In this document: positions 51,573 to 59,560 of the stretch, in pieces
How positions within the stretch are numbered: position 1 is the stretch's first letter
Layout: each line of letters begins with the position of its first letter
Source of the DNA: CAZVWH01 sp964631175
GTDB lineage: Bacteria > Planctomycetota > Phycisphaerae > Sedimentisphaerales > Anaerobacaceae
Direction: 5' to 3'
Assembly (NCBI GenBank): GCA_964631175.1
Contig: CAZVWH010000001.1
Span: forward strand, 1-64,000
DNA: 64,000 bases
The notes under the pieces: model-generated
Databases searched by the model: none
Seen by the model: only the letters and a program-made list of their open reading frames with translations
Told to the model about the DNA's origin: nothing
Position numbers and translations under genes: made by a program

Positions 51573-53222
51573 TTACTTTTTATTATCTTGCTTATTTTTA
51601 AACAAGATGCCGAATTTCCCAAGCATTGCTTGACTAAACTGGCCGCCGCTTGTTACCACGTCCTGCAAAAAACCTACCGTGCCGTCTTTAATATCCTTTA
51701 TCGGCTCTTTCGTTATTAGTTTATTCGGCGGATCCGACCACTGTCCCTCAATGTGCAGGCGAGTAAGCTTGTCTTTGAGGTTGGTAAAAATATCGACGAT
51801 GGGTATGCGTCTCATCAACGAGTCGAGCTGTTTAAGCGGTATCGCCACAACGCGCATATCTATGTGCTCAGTTTGCAGGTTAACTGTTCCGCCGGGCTCA
51901 GCTTCTATGGCCGCGAAACGATTAGCAATGTGTGCATTTTTTATCGTTACGATTGGCCCGGCCGTGCTGAAGGTTGCCTGAGCATCGGACATTGTAAGTG
52001 GATCGTAGCTCGATAATCCTACAGCACCAAATATATTAGGAATTACAGGCAAAACACTAATATCCGCATCATCAAAGAAGACCAGCCCTTCGCCTTGTTG
52101 GTTTTTCCAATCACTACCGCTGGCAGTAAATTTGTAATTGAGCGTGATCGCGCCCTTTGTTGCCTTTTTTTTCGCAGCTAACACCGAAGTCAATTGCACC
52201 AAATCGACATCCATAGCCAAGATTTGGCCGCCGAATTCGGTAGGCTGGCTTAATCTAAGCTCGGCGTAAAATGAACCGTTTACCCATCCTTTACAGAAAT
52301 TCGCGGTGAAATTCTCAAAATCCAAGCGTTGGTTATTCAGTTTAATTTGGGTCGTTACGTTTTGTGCAATTAGATTATTTTTTGTCTCCGCGATCCAATC
52401 GTCCAGGTTTATCTTGCCCTTGGCCTTTAGAGCCTTTGGCTCTTTTAGAGGGCCGGCAATTGTTAAGTCGGCTGATATTTTGCCCTCGGCTGAAATGTTT
52501 GGTTGATTCAATACGGCCAAAAGTTCGTTCATTTCAGCTTTGCTGACCGTATGTTTCATTTGTAAAGAAAGGTCGGCCTGAAGAGTCTTTGAATTGATTG
52601 TGCCCTTAGCTACAAGCAACTCTGAAGCCTGGGGGATTAGACGTTCCAGCAAGATATCATAAAATCCTTCTCGTTTTGCTACTGATAAATGTATGTTGTC
52701 ATATCTCACCGCCGAGTCATTGCTATTAGACACCAAAATTGAGGCTTTTTTGACTATAAGTTTGTGGATGTCCGAATACCCGGAGGATAAATCGCCTGGC
52801 TGCTTTGAAAAAAGTAGAAATGGCGTTGTGAATTTGCCGTCTTCTTCAAAAATTTGCAGGTTTAAGTTGTCAACTTCGATCCCGGTTATCAGAGGACTCA
52901 GGCTCGGCCAATTAGTCAAAGTCGCCTTTACCTTGTCGGCTAACAGCCACTGGCGTTTTGTCTTGTCGTAAAACCTAATTCTCTCAAGATAAATCTGTCC
53001 AGAGCGTTTCACCTCGACGGTGTCAATTTCAACCGTACCTTTGCAAAATTCCGACAATCTTCGTTCTGCTTCCTGCCGGATTAGACCAGGAACAAGCCAG
53101 AGCTTAGCTGCGACAAAAATTACCAACATTACGAGGATAATGCTACCGACTATCCAAACCAGCCGTTTTAACCGACCTTTCTTATCGGTAATCACTTTGT
53201 CGTCAGCTTTACCAGCAGGCAT
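51573..53222 (-). CDS. AsmA-like envelope protein
   Basis: This 549-residue protein has a cytoplasmic basic N terminus, one membrane helix (about 22-48) and a long periplasmic beta-rich domain of the AsmA/YhdP type. ISAEGKISADLTIAGPLKEP is a bridge-like segment, and NIFGAVGLSSYDPLTMSDAQ and ILAMDVDLVQL occur in the C-terminal part. Such proteins are implicated in phospholipid transport or outer-membrane assembly. Planctomycetes have a diderm-like envelope, which fits. The family assignment is moderate; similarity to a specific member was not established. Confidence 0.75.
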   Translation of the reverse strand: MPAGKADDKVITDKKGRLKRLVWIVGSIILVMLVIFVAAKLWLVPGLIRQEAERRLSEFCKGTVEIDTVEVKRSGQIYLERIRFYDKTKRQWLLADKVKATLTNWPSLSPLITGIEVDNLNLQIFEEDGKFTTPFLLFSKQPGDLSSGYSDIHKLIVKKASILVSNSNDSAVRYDNIHLSVAKREGFYDILLERLIPQASELLVAKGTINSKTLQADLSLQMKHTVSKAEMNELLAVLNQPNISAEGKISADLTIAGPLKEPKALKAKGKINLDDWIAETKNNLIAQNVTTQIKLNNQRLDFENFTANFCKGWVNGSFYAELRLSQPTEFGGQILAMDVDLVQLTSVLAAKKKATKGAITLNYKFTASGSDWKNQQGEGLVFFDDADISVLPVIPNIFGAVGLSSYDPLTMSDAQATFSTAGPIVTIKNAHIANRFAAIEAEPGGTVNLQTEHIDMRVVAIPLKQLDSLMRRIPIVDIFTNLKDKLTRLHIEGQWSDPPNKLITKEPIKDIKDGTVGFLQDVVTSGGQFSQAMLGKFGILFKNKQDNKK

Positions 53223-53363
53223 TGAGACAGCTCCCTCAACTAAAAGTTGCTTGTGATTTGTTATTGTGTGCCGACATTACAAAAGAAAAACTATATAGCC
53301 TTCAACTGCCAATGTCAAAAACAAATTGACATAACTGCAACAGCACTCTACTATGTCGTTTAG

Positions 53364-53447
53364 CCGTCGCCGGAATTCATCCTTCGTAGTGCCTACTTCC
53401 CTAAGGGACTACGAAGGCTGGAACTACTATGGAGAAGGACGGCGACG
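53364..53447. repeat. CCTTCGTAGT palindrome with outer arms
   Basis: CCTTCGTAGT (53381-53390) and ACTACGAAGG (53408-53417) are perfect 10-base arms; CGTCGCC and GGCGACG form outer arms. It lies in the divergent spacer upstream of the RNase Z-like gene. Fragments of the same words lie at 2644 and 47896. Confidence 0.7.
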
Positions 53448-53489
53448 AAATTTCAGTGTATCCAAAATATTTAGTCGTTATGAAATCAA

Positions 53490-54344
53490 ATGCCCAGTCA
53501 TAGATTAGCATATATAAAGATAGATAACCTGGAAATCATCGGCTACTCAATCGCAGGTGAAGAGACCGTAGTTGCAATCCCGCAGTTGGACGTGTGCTTC
53601 GACATCGGAAAGGCCCCGGACCAGATTATATCAATAAATAACATGCTGCTGACGCATGGACATATGGACCATGCTGCGGGTTTCGCATATTACCTATCGC
53701 AACGGAACTTTTGCGGCATATCTGCCGGTACGATATATGCTCCGCAAAATCTGCTTGGACCGATGAGAGATATAATCGAGGCCTGGGGCAGATTAGACGG
53801 AAATCAAGTGCCGGGCAAACTAATTGGCGTAAAAGCCGGCGATGAACACCAAATAAAGCCGAATTTGTTCGTTCGGGTATTTCCCACCAGGCACTGTAGC
53901 GGCTCTGTCAGCTATAGCGTAATCGAAAAGCGAAAAAAACTTAAACCCGAGTATGCTCAGCTTGCCGGGGCACAACTCGTCGAGCTAAAAAAACAGGGAA
54001 TCCAAATTGACTATCCGCTTGAGGTACCGATTGTCACCTATATCGGTGACACTCAGTATGCCGATTTTTCACAGTTGGATTACATTGTGGAAAGCAAAAT
54101 CCTGATCGCCGAGTGCACGTTTTACGAGACAGATCATACCGGAAGGGCTGAGGCCGGCAAACATATGCACATCAACGAATTTGCACAGCTAATTGAAAAG
54201 CTGCAAAACGAGCACATCATCATCACTCATACAACACAGCGCACACCGATGCGAGAGATTCGTAAAATACTAAAGGAGTCTCTGTCACCGGAGAAATACG
54301 GCCGAACGACCCTGCTGATGGACAACAGACCGAACCTATGGTAA
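53490..54344 (+). CDS. RNase Z-like metallo-beta-lactamase hydrolase
   Basis: This 284-residue MBL-fold protein has the metal-binding TTHGHMDHAAG motif (His56, His58, Asp60, His61), TRHCSGSVSYSV (third His), IGDTQY (bridging Asp), and a terminal IIITHTTQRTPMREI. Overall it resembles short-form tRNase Z or related hydrolases. The exosite that binds tRNA could not be identified, so a different substrate is possible. It stands alone. Confidence 0.82.
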   Translation: MPSHRLAYIKIDNLEIIGYSIAGEETVVAIPQLDVCFDIGKAPDQIISINNMLLTHGHMDHAAGFAYYLSQRNFCGISAGTIYAPQNLLGPMRDIIEAWGRLDGNQVPGKLIGVKAGDEHQIKPNLFVRVFPTRHCSGSVSYSVIEKRKKLKPEYAQLAGAQLVELKKQGIQIDYPLEVPIVTYIGDTQYADFSQLDYIVESKILIAECTFYETDHTGRAEAGKHMHINEFAQLIEKLQNEHIIITHTTQRTPMREIRKILKESLSPEKYGRTTLLMDNRPNLW

Positions 54345-54641
54345 ACTTTCCCTGCTAAAGCATGGAACCGCAGGCTAAACATTTAGAAAAGAACCCCCCA
54401 ACCTCGCTCCGCTAAAGCGGCTACGCAAAGGCGAGTAAATTGGGAGGCTAAATAGTTAGCCCCACTCGTCAGGGCGGCTCGCTCCGTCGGAGGCCTACGC
54501 CGAGCCTGAGAGCCTGCCGGAGCACGGCGTTTCACGTGGATTTTTACCTCAAATCAGTTGACTTTTTCACTGAAGCTGTTTATTCTTCAACGGTGGCAAA
54601 ATGCTGGAAGGACCTGAATTGATAAGATAATTGGAGGCTAT
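54345..54641. other. Intergenic region with CTAAA-type hairpins and promoter
   Basis: These 297 bases contain GGCTAAAC tails at about 54371 and 54452 with a CCCCCC/GGGAGG stem between them. A large GC-rich palindrome lies at about 54461-54535. The promoter of the GH5 gene is listed separately. Confidence 0.5.
54558..54586 (+). promoter_or_regulatory. Sigma-70-like promoter of the GH5 gene
   Basis: TTGACT, 17 bases, then TATTCT, with flanking CAAATCAG before and TCAACGGTGG after. The same arrangement and most of the spacer bases recur at 56026-56054, upstream of the phospholipase D-like gene. The spacing to the GH5 ATG is 55 bases. Confidence 0.65.
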
Positions 54642-55730
54642 ATGAAAAATATCATTACACTCTCAATTCTTTGCCTGATGTTTATAATGATTTCAAATAA
54701 TCCACTGCTTGCCTCACAACATGACCAAAGCACTCCAAAAGAATGGTGGTATATACCGTACCCGGATACTTTTGATGCCAGTCAGATTAGTAAACCGCTG
54801 GATTTTATACACGTCGAAGGAAATAAGTTTGTCGATGAAAAAGGTAAGAGCATACTTTTTAGAGGAGTTAATATTTCCGACCCGGACAAAATCCAGAAAA
54901 ACGGCCGTTGGACCAAGAAACATTTTGAAGTAATAAAACAATGGGGTGCGAATATCGTTAGAGTGCCGGTGCATCCTATGGCCTGGCGGCAGCGCGGCAA
55001 AGAAGAATACTTTAAGCTATTAGACCAGGCTGTTACCTGGGCCTCTGAGCTTGAGCTGTACTTAATTATCGAGTGGCACTCCATCGGGAATCTAAAAACA
55101 GGTCTTTTTCAACATCCAATGTATGACACCACCAAACAGCAGACCCTTAATTTCTGGAGGAGCGTTGCTTATCGTTATAAAAATGTTCCGACTATTGCCT
55201 TCTATGAAATTTTTAATGAGCCTACAACCTACAATGGACAGTTGGGACGCATGACCTGGCCGGAATGGAAAAAAATCAACGAAGAAATCATTCAAATCAT
55301 TTTTGCCCACGATAAAAAGGTTATTCCGTTAGCTGCCGGTTTTAACTGGGGCTATGATATTAAACCCGTTAAAGCTGATCCGATTGAAATAGAAGGAATC
55401 GGATATGTTTCTCATCCATACCCGCAAAAAACTACAGAGCCGTTTGAAAAGAACTGGGAGAGGGACTTTGGCTTCGTAGCCGATAAATATCCTTTATTCG
55501 CCACAGAGTTTGGATTTATGTCCGCCGATGATCCAGGAGCACATGTCCCTGTGATTAGTGATGAAGAATACGGCAAAACAATAATTAAGTATTTTAAGAA
55601 AAAGGGTATATCATGGACGGCTTGGTGCTTCGATCCCGATTGGCCGCCGCAATTGATTTCAGACTGGAATTACACCCCCACAAAGCAAGGCGCATTCTTC
55701 AAAAATGTTATGCTGAATTGGGAGAAGTAA
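54642..55730 (+). CDS. GH5-family glycosidase
   Basis: This 362-residue secreted enzyme has a signal peptide ending about residue 24 (LLAS). The TIM barrel shows VRVPVHP, IIEWHS, and the acid/base Glu193 in YEIFNEP, followed by the nucleophile Glu289 in FATEFGF. GH5 enzymes hydrolyse beta-glucans, mannans or xyloglucans. The subfamily is not assigned. TTGGAGG lies before the ATG. With GH43, GH44 and GH130 it fits a plant or algal polysaccharide utilisation lifestyle. Confidence 0.92.
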   Translation: MKNIITLSILCLMFIMISNNPLLASQHDQSTPKEWWYIPYPDTFDASQISKPLDFIHVEGNKFVDEKGKSILFRGVNISDPDKIQKNGRWTKKHFEVIKQWGANIVRVPVHPMAWRQRGKEEYFKLLDQAVTWASELELYLIIEWHSIGNLKTGLFQHPMYDTTKQQTLNFWRSVAYRYKNVPTIAFYEIFNEPTTYNGQLGRMTWPEWKKINEEIIQIIFAHDKKVIPLAAGFNWGYDIKPVKADPIEIEGIGYVSHPYPQKTTEPFEKNWERDFGFVADKYPLFATEFGFMSADDPGAHVPVISDEEYGKTIIKYFKKKGISWTAWCFDPDWPPQLISDWNYTPTKQGAFFKNVMLNWEK

Positions 55731-55878
55731 CCGGGGGCTTGAACCCTCAGTGACCACACTAATGTAGTCTGTGCTCTGCATAAGCTTTTTGATAAATCCA
55801 AATGTTCTGTGCGCCGCACCTCCGGCACATTAAATCAGAAATTATTTGGTCTTAACGACCAATCGCAAGAAAAAAGCT

Positions 55879-55910
55879 CATACGTAAAGCGCGTACGCGC
55901 TTTACGTATG
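55879..55910. repeat. Perfect 32-base palindrome
   Basis: CATACGTAAAGCGCGT is followed directly by its reverse complement, with no loop. It is too GC-rich in the centre for a simple intrinsic terminator and lacks a T tract. It could be a dimeric protein binding site or a cruciform-forming element. Confidence 0.85.
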
Positions 55911-56025
55911 TCGTATATGATATGTGAATGCGGAAAAATGATTTATACCAATCAATAAGAATCATAAAAATTAAATGCACCAAGCAATAAAGCTCGAGAA
56001 AACGTTTAATTTTGCTCCAAATCAA

Positions 56026-56054
56026 TTGACTTTTTCGCTGGTGCAGTTTATTCT
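56026..56054 (+). promoter_or_regulatory. Sigma-70-like promoter of the phospholipase D-like gene
   Basis: TTGACT, 17 bases, TATTCT, in a context (CAAATCAA before, TTTATTCTTCA around the -10) matching 54558-54586. It lies 114 bases before the ATG. Confidence 0.6.
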
Positions 56055-56167
56055 TCAGTGCTGGTGAGATAATCCTAGTCAATCTGTAGATCGGCGAGTA
56101 ATACAGTAAGCACTTTGTAATCCATTAAAAAGTTAGGATATTATACAGATAAATAGAGAGGAAAAAT

Positions 56168-57622
56168 ATGCCTATCCCATCAGCATCACAAGCTCCATGT
56201 TATCCTCAAAGAGAAGGTAATATTGCAATCCCGTATATAGATGGCCAAGAGGCTATGAGGCACATTTTTAATGCGATATTGAAAGCCCAAGCTAAAGTGT
56301 GGCTAACGATGTGCTACGTTGATATTGATTTTATAATTCCATCATTTGATAATAAAATAATAAAGATTGTCTCAGAGGTCAGCCAAAAGGAAAACATGGA
56401 TTTCAAAGTTCTAGCCTGGCGAAGTAAAGCAATAAGAGGTGATTTTGAAGGGACAAAAGAGGATTTCGAGAGATTAAAGGGGCTTAATTGTAAAGCCAAA
56501 TTCAGATGGGATTATAATAAACTTGGTTGTCATCATCAGAAGATTTTTATTATAGATGACAAAATTGCATTTGTTGGTGGCATTAACATGGATAAAACTC
56601 ATATTGATACAAGTGCTCACGATAGAAAGGAACCGCATCCTACACATGACCTTTTTTGTGAGATTAGAGGACCTGTAGTAAGAGATGTAATTCATAATTT
56701 TGTACAAAGATGGGATAAAGCAACTGAAAAAAATAAGAAATATGGCTCATTCCCACAGGATATCAAGCCAGCTGACCTTCCGTACCCTCCAGAACAGCCA
56801 CCTCAAGAAAACGAAGGTAATATTAAGATTCAAGTTACAAGAACAATTCCCAGTAATATATATCCAAATATAAGTGATGGTGAATATAGCATCCGAGAGA
56901 GCTACTTAAACGCCATCAATAATGCAAAAAGGTATATTTATCTTGAAAATCAATACTTTTTTGACAAAGTATCCCACCACTCAATAATAAGAGCATTGAT
57001 TTATGCCGCATATAGAGGAGTTAAGATTTTTATCATTCTCCCCGGTAATCCTGATTTCACAAAACTATTTTCCAAAGAATTTTTAATAGAAGTCAAGAAT
57101 CATCCCAATATTTATGTGTATACTCTTGCAACATCATACAAAGATAATGGAGAAAACAAGGAAATATATAGTTACAATGATATCTATGTACATGCCAAAT
57201 TATTCATTGTTGATGATGAATGGTATTCTATCGGCTCAGCAAATATTAGTTACCAAAGTTTAAGAACCGATTCAGAAATAAACGTTGCTGTTTGGGATCG
57301 CAATGGTGCTAAAAAATTGAGACAAGACTTATGGAAGGAGCATCTTGAATATTCTAATAATAAAATACAATACAACCAAGAAGTGATTATTGACAACAAA
57401 ATTGAAGATGCATTCGAACAGTGGCGGTTTTTTGCAAGAGCTAATAGATACAATCGTATGACAAAGGCAAGAGCAGAAAATCGATTGATGCCTTTAGATA
57501 TAAAGAAATACACTTTATTCAAAAAAGGGGTTGGATATTTAAAAGATATATGTGAGAAACCAAAAAAGCGGCTCTCCGGCTTACTTGGGAGTTTAATAGA
57601 GATAATTAGAGAACATACTTAA
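56168..57622 (+). CDS. Phospholipase D-like protein with two HKD motifs
   Basis: This 484-residue protein belongs to the phospholipase D/cardiolipin synthase superfamily. HKD1 is HHQKIFIIDD (His123, Lys125, Asp130) and HKD2 is HAKLFIVDD (His342, Lys344, Asp349), each followed by GGIN or GSANI. No N-terminal membrane helix was found, unlike bacterial cardiolipin synthases, and a long linker separates the halves. It is more like eukaryotic-type PLDs or secreted nucleases. AT-rich codons and no near relatives in the window suggest possible acquisition by transfer (inference). AGAGAGGAAAA precedes the ATG. Confidence 0.9.
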   Translation: MPIPSASQAPCYPQREGNIAIPYIDGQEAMRHIFNAILKAQAKVWLTMCYVDIDFIIPSFDNKIIKIVSEVSQKENMDFKVLAWRSKAIRGDFEGTKEDFERLKGLNCKAKFRWDYNKLGCHHQKIFIIDDKIAFVGGINMDKTHIDTSAHDRKEPHPTHDLFCEIRGPVVRDVIHNFVQRWDKATEKNKKYGSFPQDIKPADLPYPPEQPPQENEGNIKIQVTRTIPSNIYPNISDGEYSIRESYLNAINNAKRYIYLENQYFFDKVSHHSIIRALIYAAYRGVKIFIILPGNPDFTKLFSKEFLIEVKNHPNIYVYTLATSYKDNGENKEIYSYNDIYVHAKLFIVDDEWYSIGSANISYQSLRTDSEINVAVWDRNGAKKLRQDLWKEHLEYSNNKIQYNQEVIIDNKIEDAFEQWRFFARANRYNRMTKARAENRLMPLDIKKYTLFKKGVGYLKDICEKPKKRLSGLLGSLIEIIREHT

Positions 57623-57782
57623 TCCCGCATTAACAAATAAGAACGGAATTTCTCTCAATATCCTTCTTGATTCATTATCTTTAATTAGGTTAGTATTTAG
57701 AACAACAATTAGGAGGAGAACTCAAGAGAATATGTCACGGATGGCTTTGCTTCATAAAATCCTGATTGCTTTGTAGGAGGAT

Positions 57783-57886
57783 GTCATTTCGACCGAAGTG
57801 AGCGCAGCAAACGCAGCGGAGAAATCTATTCAAAACAGATTTCTCGACTTCATCCCGATTCTGATCGGGACTCCGCTCGAAATGAC
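57783..57886. repeat. GTCATTTCGA...TCGAAATGAC dispersed hairpin
   Basis: The element has outer arms GTCATTTCGACC and GCTCGAAATGAC and inner arms GGAGAAATCT and AGATTTCTCGAC. An additional stem CCCGATTC/GATCGGG is nested in the right half. It sits just past the GH130 stop. Confidence 0.75.
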
Positions 57887-57897
57887 CCCCGCCTGGA

Positions 57898-58833
57898 TTA
57901 CATCGCAGGCCGAGAGTCCGTCAGGCAAAGCTCAACAAGCTCATCTATTACCGCTGTGCCGGCGCACATTACCTTGTCGGCTCCGCCCCAATATAATTTC
58001 AACGTCCCATCATCCTCCGGGACCGCACCGCATGTAAAGACAACATTGTGCACGTAGCCGACAACTTCCCACGGGTCCTCCGGCTGCAAAATCCATCTGT
58101 CACTAACGCCGAGTATCACAGCGGGATTATCGAGCTTATGCAATGCGACGCCAAGCCGATATATATGGCCGTCCATTGTGGGAAAAACGCCGTGATAAAT
58201 ATTCAGCCAGCCTTTGTCGGTGCGAATCGGCGGAGCGCCGGGACCGATCTTCATCTCGTCCCAATGGTACGGCACGGGTTTTAACACGACGCGTGAGTCG
58301 CCCCAGTGACGCAGGTCCGGCGAGTAACTTATCCAGATCGACCAGGGACTGATGTCGGAATGAGGTCTATCCAGCTTGACATATCTGCCACCAATCTTTT
58401 CAGGGAAAAGAACCGTATTGCGATAATCAGCCTGGGTAATAAAGGCAACCCTTTCGACCGATTCAAAATCCATAGTCTTAGCCAAGCCGATGCGGACGCC
58501 ATACCTGGAGTACGCACTATAAGTGATATAATAAACTCCTTCCAAAGGTGTAATCCGCGGGTCTTCAACGCCAAACTCTTCATATTCACAAAATATCGGC
58601 TCTTTACTCGGCATAATAAAAGGTTCAGGCCTCGCCTTGAATTTGAAGCCGTCGTCGCTTTCAGCTAAGCCGATTAGGGACCTTCCGGTATCGAGGTGCG
58701 AACGAAACAGCATTATGTATCTGTCATTAAATTTCGTAACGCCGGCGTTGTGAACCGTCTGCACCGGATACGGAATATCATCCTTTGTCAGGATAGGATT
58801 GTTTGTGTATCTTTTTACAATTTCTTTTCTCAT
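57898..58833 (-). CDS. GH130-family glycoside phosphorylase
   Basis: This 311-residue enzyme matches GH130, whose members phosphorolyse beta-1,4-mannosyl or related linkages. It has the five-bladed propeller pattern with YTNNPILTKDDIPYP, HNAGVTKFNDRYIMLFR, FGVEDPRIT and GPGAPPIRTDKGWL. No signal peptide is present, so it is cytoplasmic and acts on imported oligosaccharides. The ligand specificity (mannose or N-acetylglucosamine) is not assigned. A repeat hairpin lies 40 bases upstream of its ATG. Confidence 0.92.
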   Translation of the reverse strand: MRKEIVKRYTNNPILTKDDIPYPVQTVHNAGVTKFNDRYIMLFRSHLDTGRSLIGLAESDDGFKFKARPEPFIMPSKEPIFCEYEEFGVEDPRITPLEGVYYITYSAYSRYGVRIGLAKTMDFESVERVAFITQADYRNTVLFPEKIGGRYVKLDRPHSDISPWSIWISYSPDLRHWGDSRVVLKPVPYHWDEMKIGPGAPPIRTDKGWLNIYHGVFPTMDGHIYRLGVALHKLDNPAVILGVSDRWILQPEDPWEVVGYVHNVVFTCGAVPEDDGTLKLYWGGADKVMCAGTAVIDELVELCLTDSRPAM

Positions 58834-58872
58834 TTGTTTTTTCGTAAGCGTTCACGGGAAAACCGCATTTTT

Positions 58873-58948
58873 GTCATTGCGAGCGAAGCGAAGCAATCTA
58901 AAATCGTACGTTTTTGAGATTGCTTCGGCCTAAAGGCCTCGCAATGAC
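58873..58948. repeat. GTCATTGCGAG...CTCGCAATGAC dispersed hairpin
   Basis: The arms GTCATTGCGAG and CTCGCAATGAC enclose GCAATCTAAAA and TTTTTGAGATTGC plus a GGCCTAAAGGCC palindrome. It lies upstream of the GH130 gene and is related to the copy at 48470-48563. Confidence 0.8.
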
Positions 58949-58997
58949 ACAAAAACGCCTTATTTTCTGTGTGAACGGTTACGTTTTTTCTAAGTAA

Positions 58998-59024
58998 CCC
59001 CAGATTCAAGAATCTGGGGCTAAA
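58998..59024. repeat. Left flanking hairpin of the RAYT gene
   Basis: CCCCAGATTC pairs with GAATCTGGGG around AA, and the tail CTAAA at 59020-59024 points toward the RAYT gene. It is 10 bases from the RAYT stop codon. Confidence 0.85.
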
Positions 59025-59034
59025 TAAATTTACT

Positions 59035-59472
59035 TTAACCATGTCTTAAAACATAATTTATTCTGATTCTTAAATCTTTTACACTGAAACAATATCTTTT
59101 ATCATAACCTTTAGTCCATACTTTGCCGTTAAATCCATTTTTTTGCAAGGCATAAGTGCTTACACGTTTGTATCGTTGTACTATTTGCGATATTGATTCT
59201 GAACAGGATTCGGCAACTATATGAATATGATCACTGCAGACAGTAAAGGCGCATATTTTCTGATTTATCCTTTTTGATTCGGCAAGAATAATCTCTTTTA
59301 CTAACCTTTTTTGCGCTTCTTTTAATTTGACAGGCGTTCCATTTAGTTTTTGTTTATTCGTCAAATATAACTTGTTATCAGGTTGTAATATTCTTCCGTT
59401 TTTGACCCAGCCTCTTTCATCTCCCTGAAGCCAACTACCATAGGTTGTCCATGTCAACATATATCCAATCAT
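59035..59472 (-). CDS. REP-associated tyrosine transposase (RAYT)
   Basis: This 145-residue Y1 transposase of the IS200/RAYT class starts MIGYMLTWTTYGSWLQGDERG, the typical RAYT opening. The HUH motif is SDHIHIV with His82 and His84. A tyrosine at residue 140 (INYVLRHG) at the extreme C terminus is the candidate nucleophile; the protein ends right after it, so the usual C-terminal extension is missing. RAYTs bind REP hairpins and are believed to move or maintain them. The gene is bracketed by hairpins (58998-59019 and 59492-59513) with CTAAA tails facing the gene. It is 88 bases from the GT4 gene. Confidence 0.9.
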   Translation of the reverse strand: MIGYMLTWTTYGSWLQGDERGWVKNGRILQPDNKLYLTNKQKLNGTPVKLKEAQKRLVKEIILAESKRINQKICAFTVCSDHIHIVAESCSESISQIVQRYKRVSTYALQKNGFNGKVWTKGYDKRYCFSVKDLRIRINYVLRHG

Positions 59473-59486
59473 TTATATTTTTCTTT

Positions 59487-59513
59487 TTTAGCCCCCGATT
59501 CTTGAATCGGGGG
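59487..59513. repeat. Right flanking hairpin of the RAYT gene
   Basis: CCCCCGATTC pairs with GAATCGGGGG around TT. The tail TTTAG, the complement of CTAAA, at 59487-59491 points toward the RAYT start. The stem repeats the ATTC/GAAT core of the left copy in mirror orientation. Confidence 0.85.
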
Positions 59514-59560
59514 TTATTGTATGGAGAATTCATTATTTTGGTTGTTTTAATTCATGTATT

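Larger units (their letters stand above)
55731..56167. other. Intergenic region with a perfect palindrome
   Basis: These 437 bases contain a perfect 32-base palindrome (55879-55910) and the promoter of the next gene (56026-56054). No gene was found; a 76-codon minus-strand frame covers part of it but lacks support. Confidence 0.5.
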
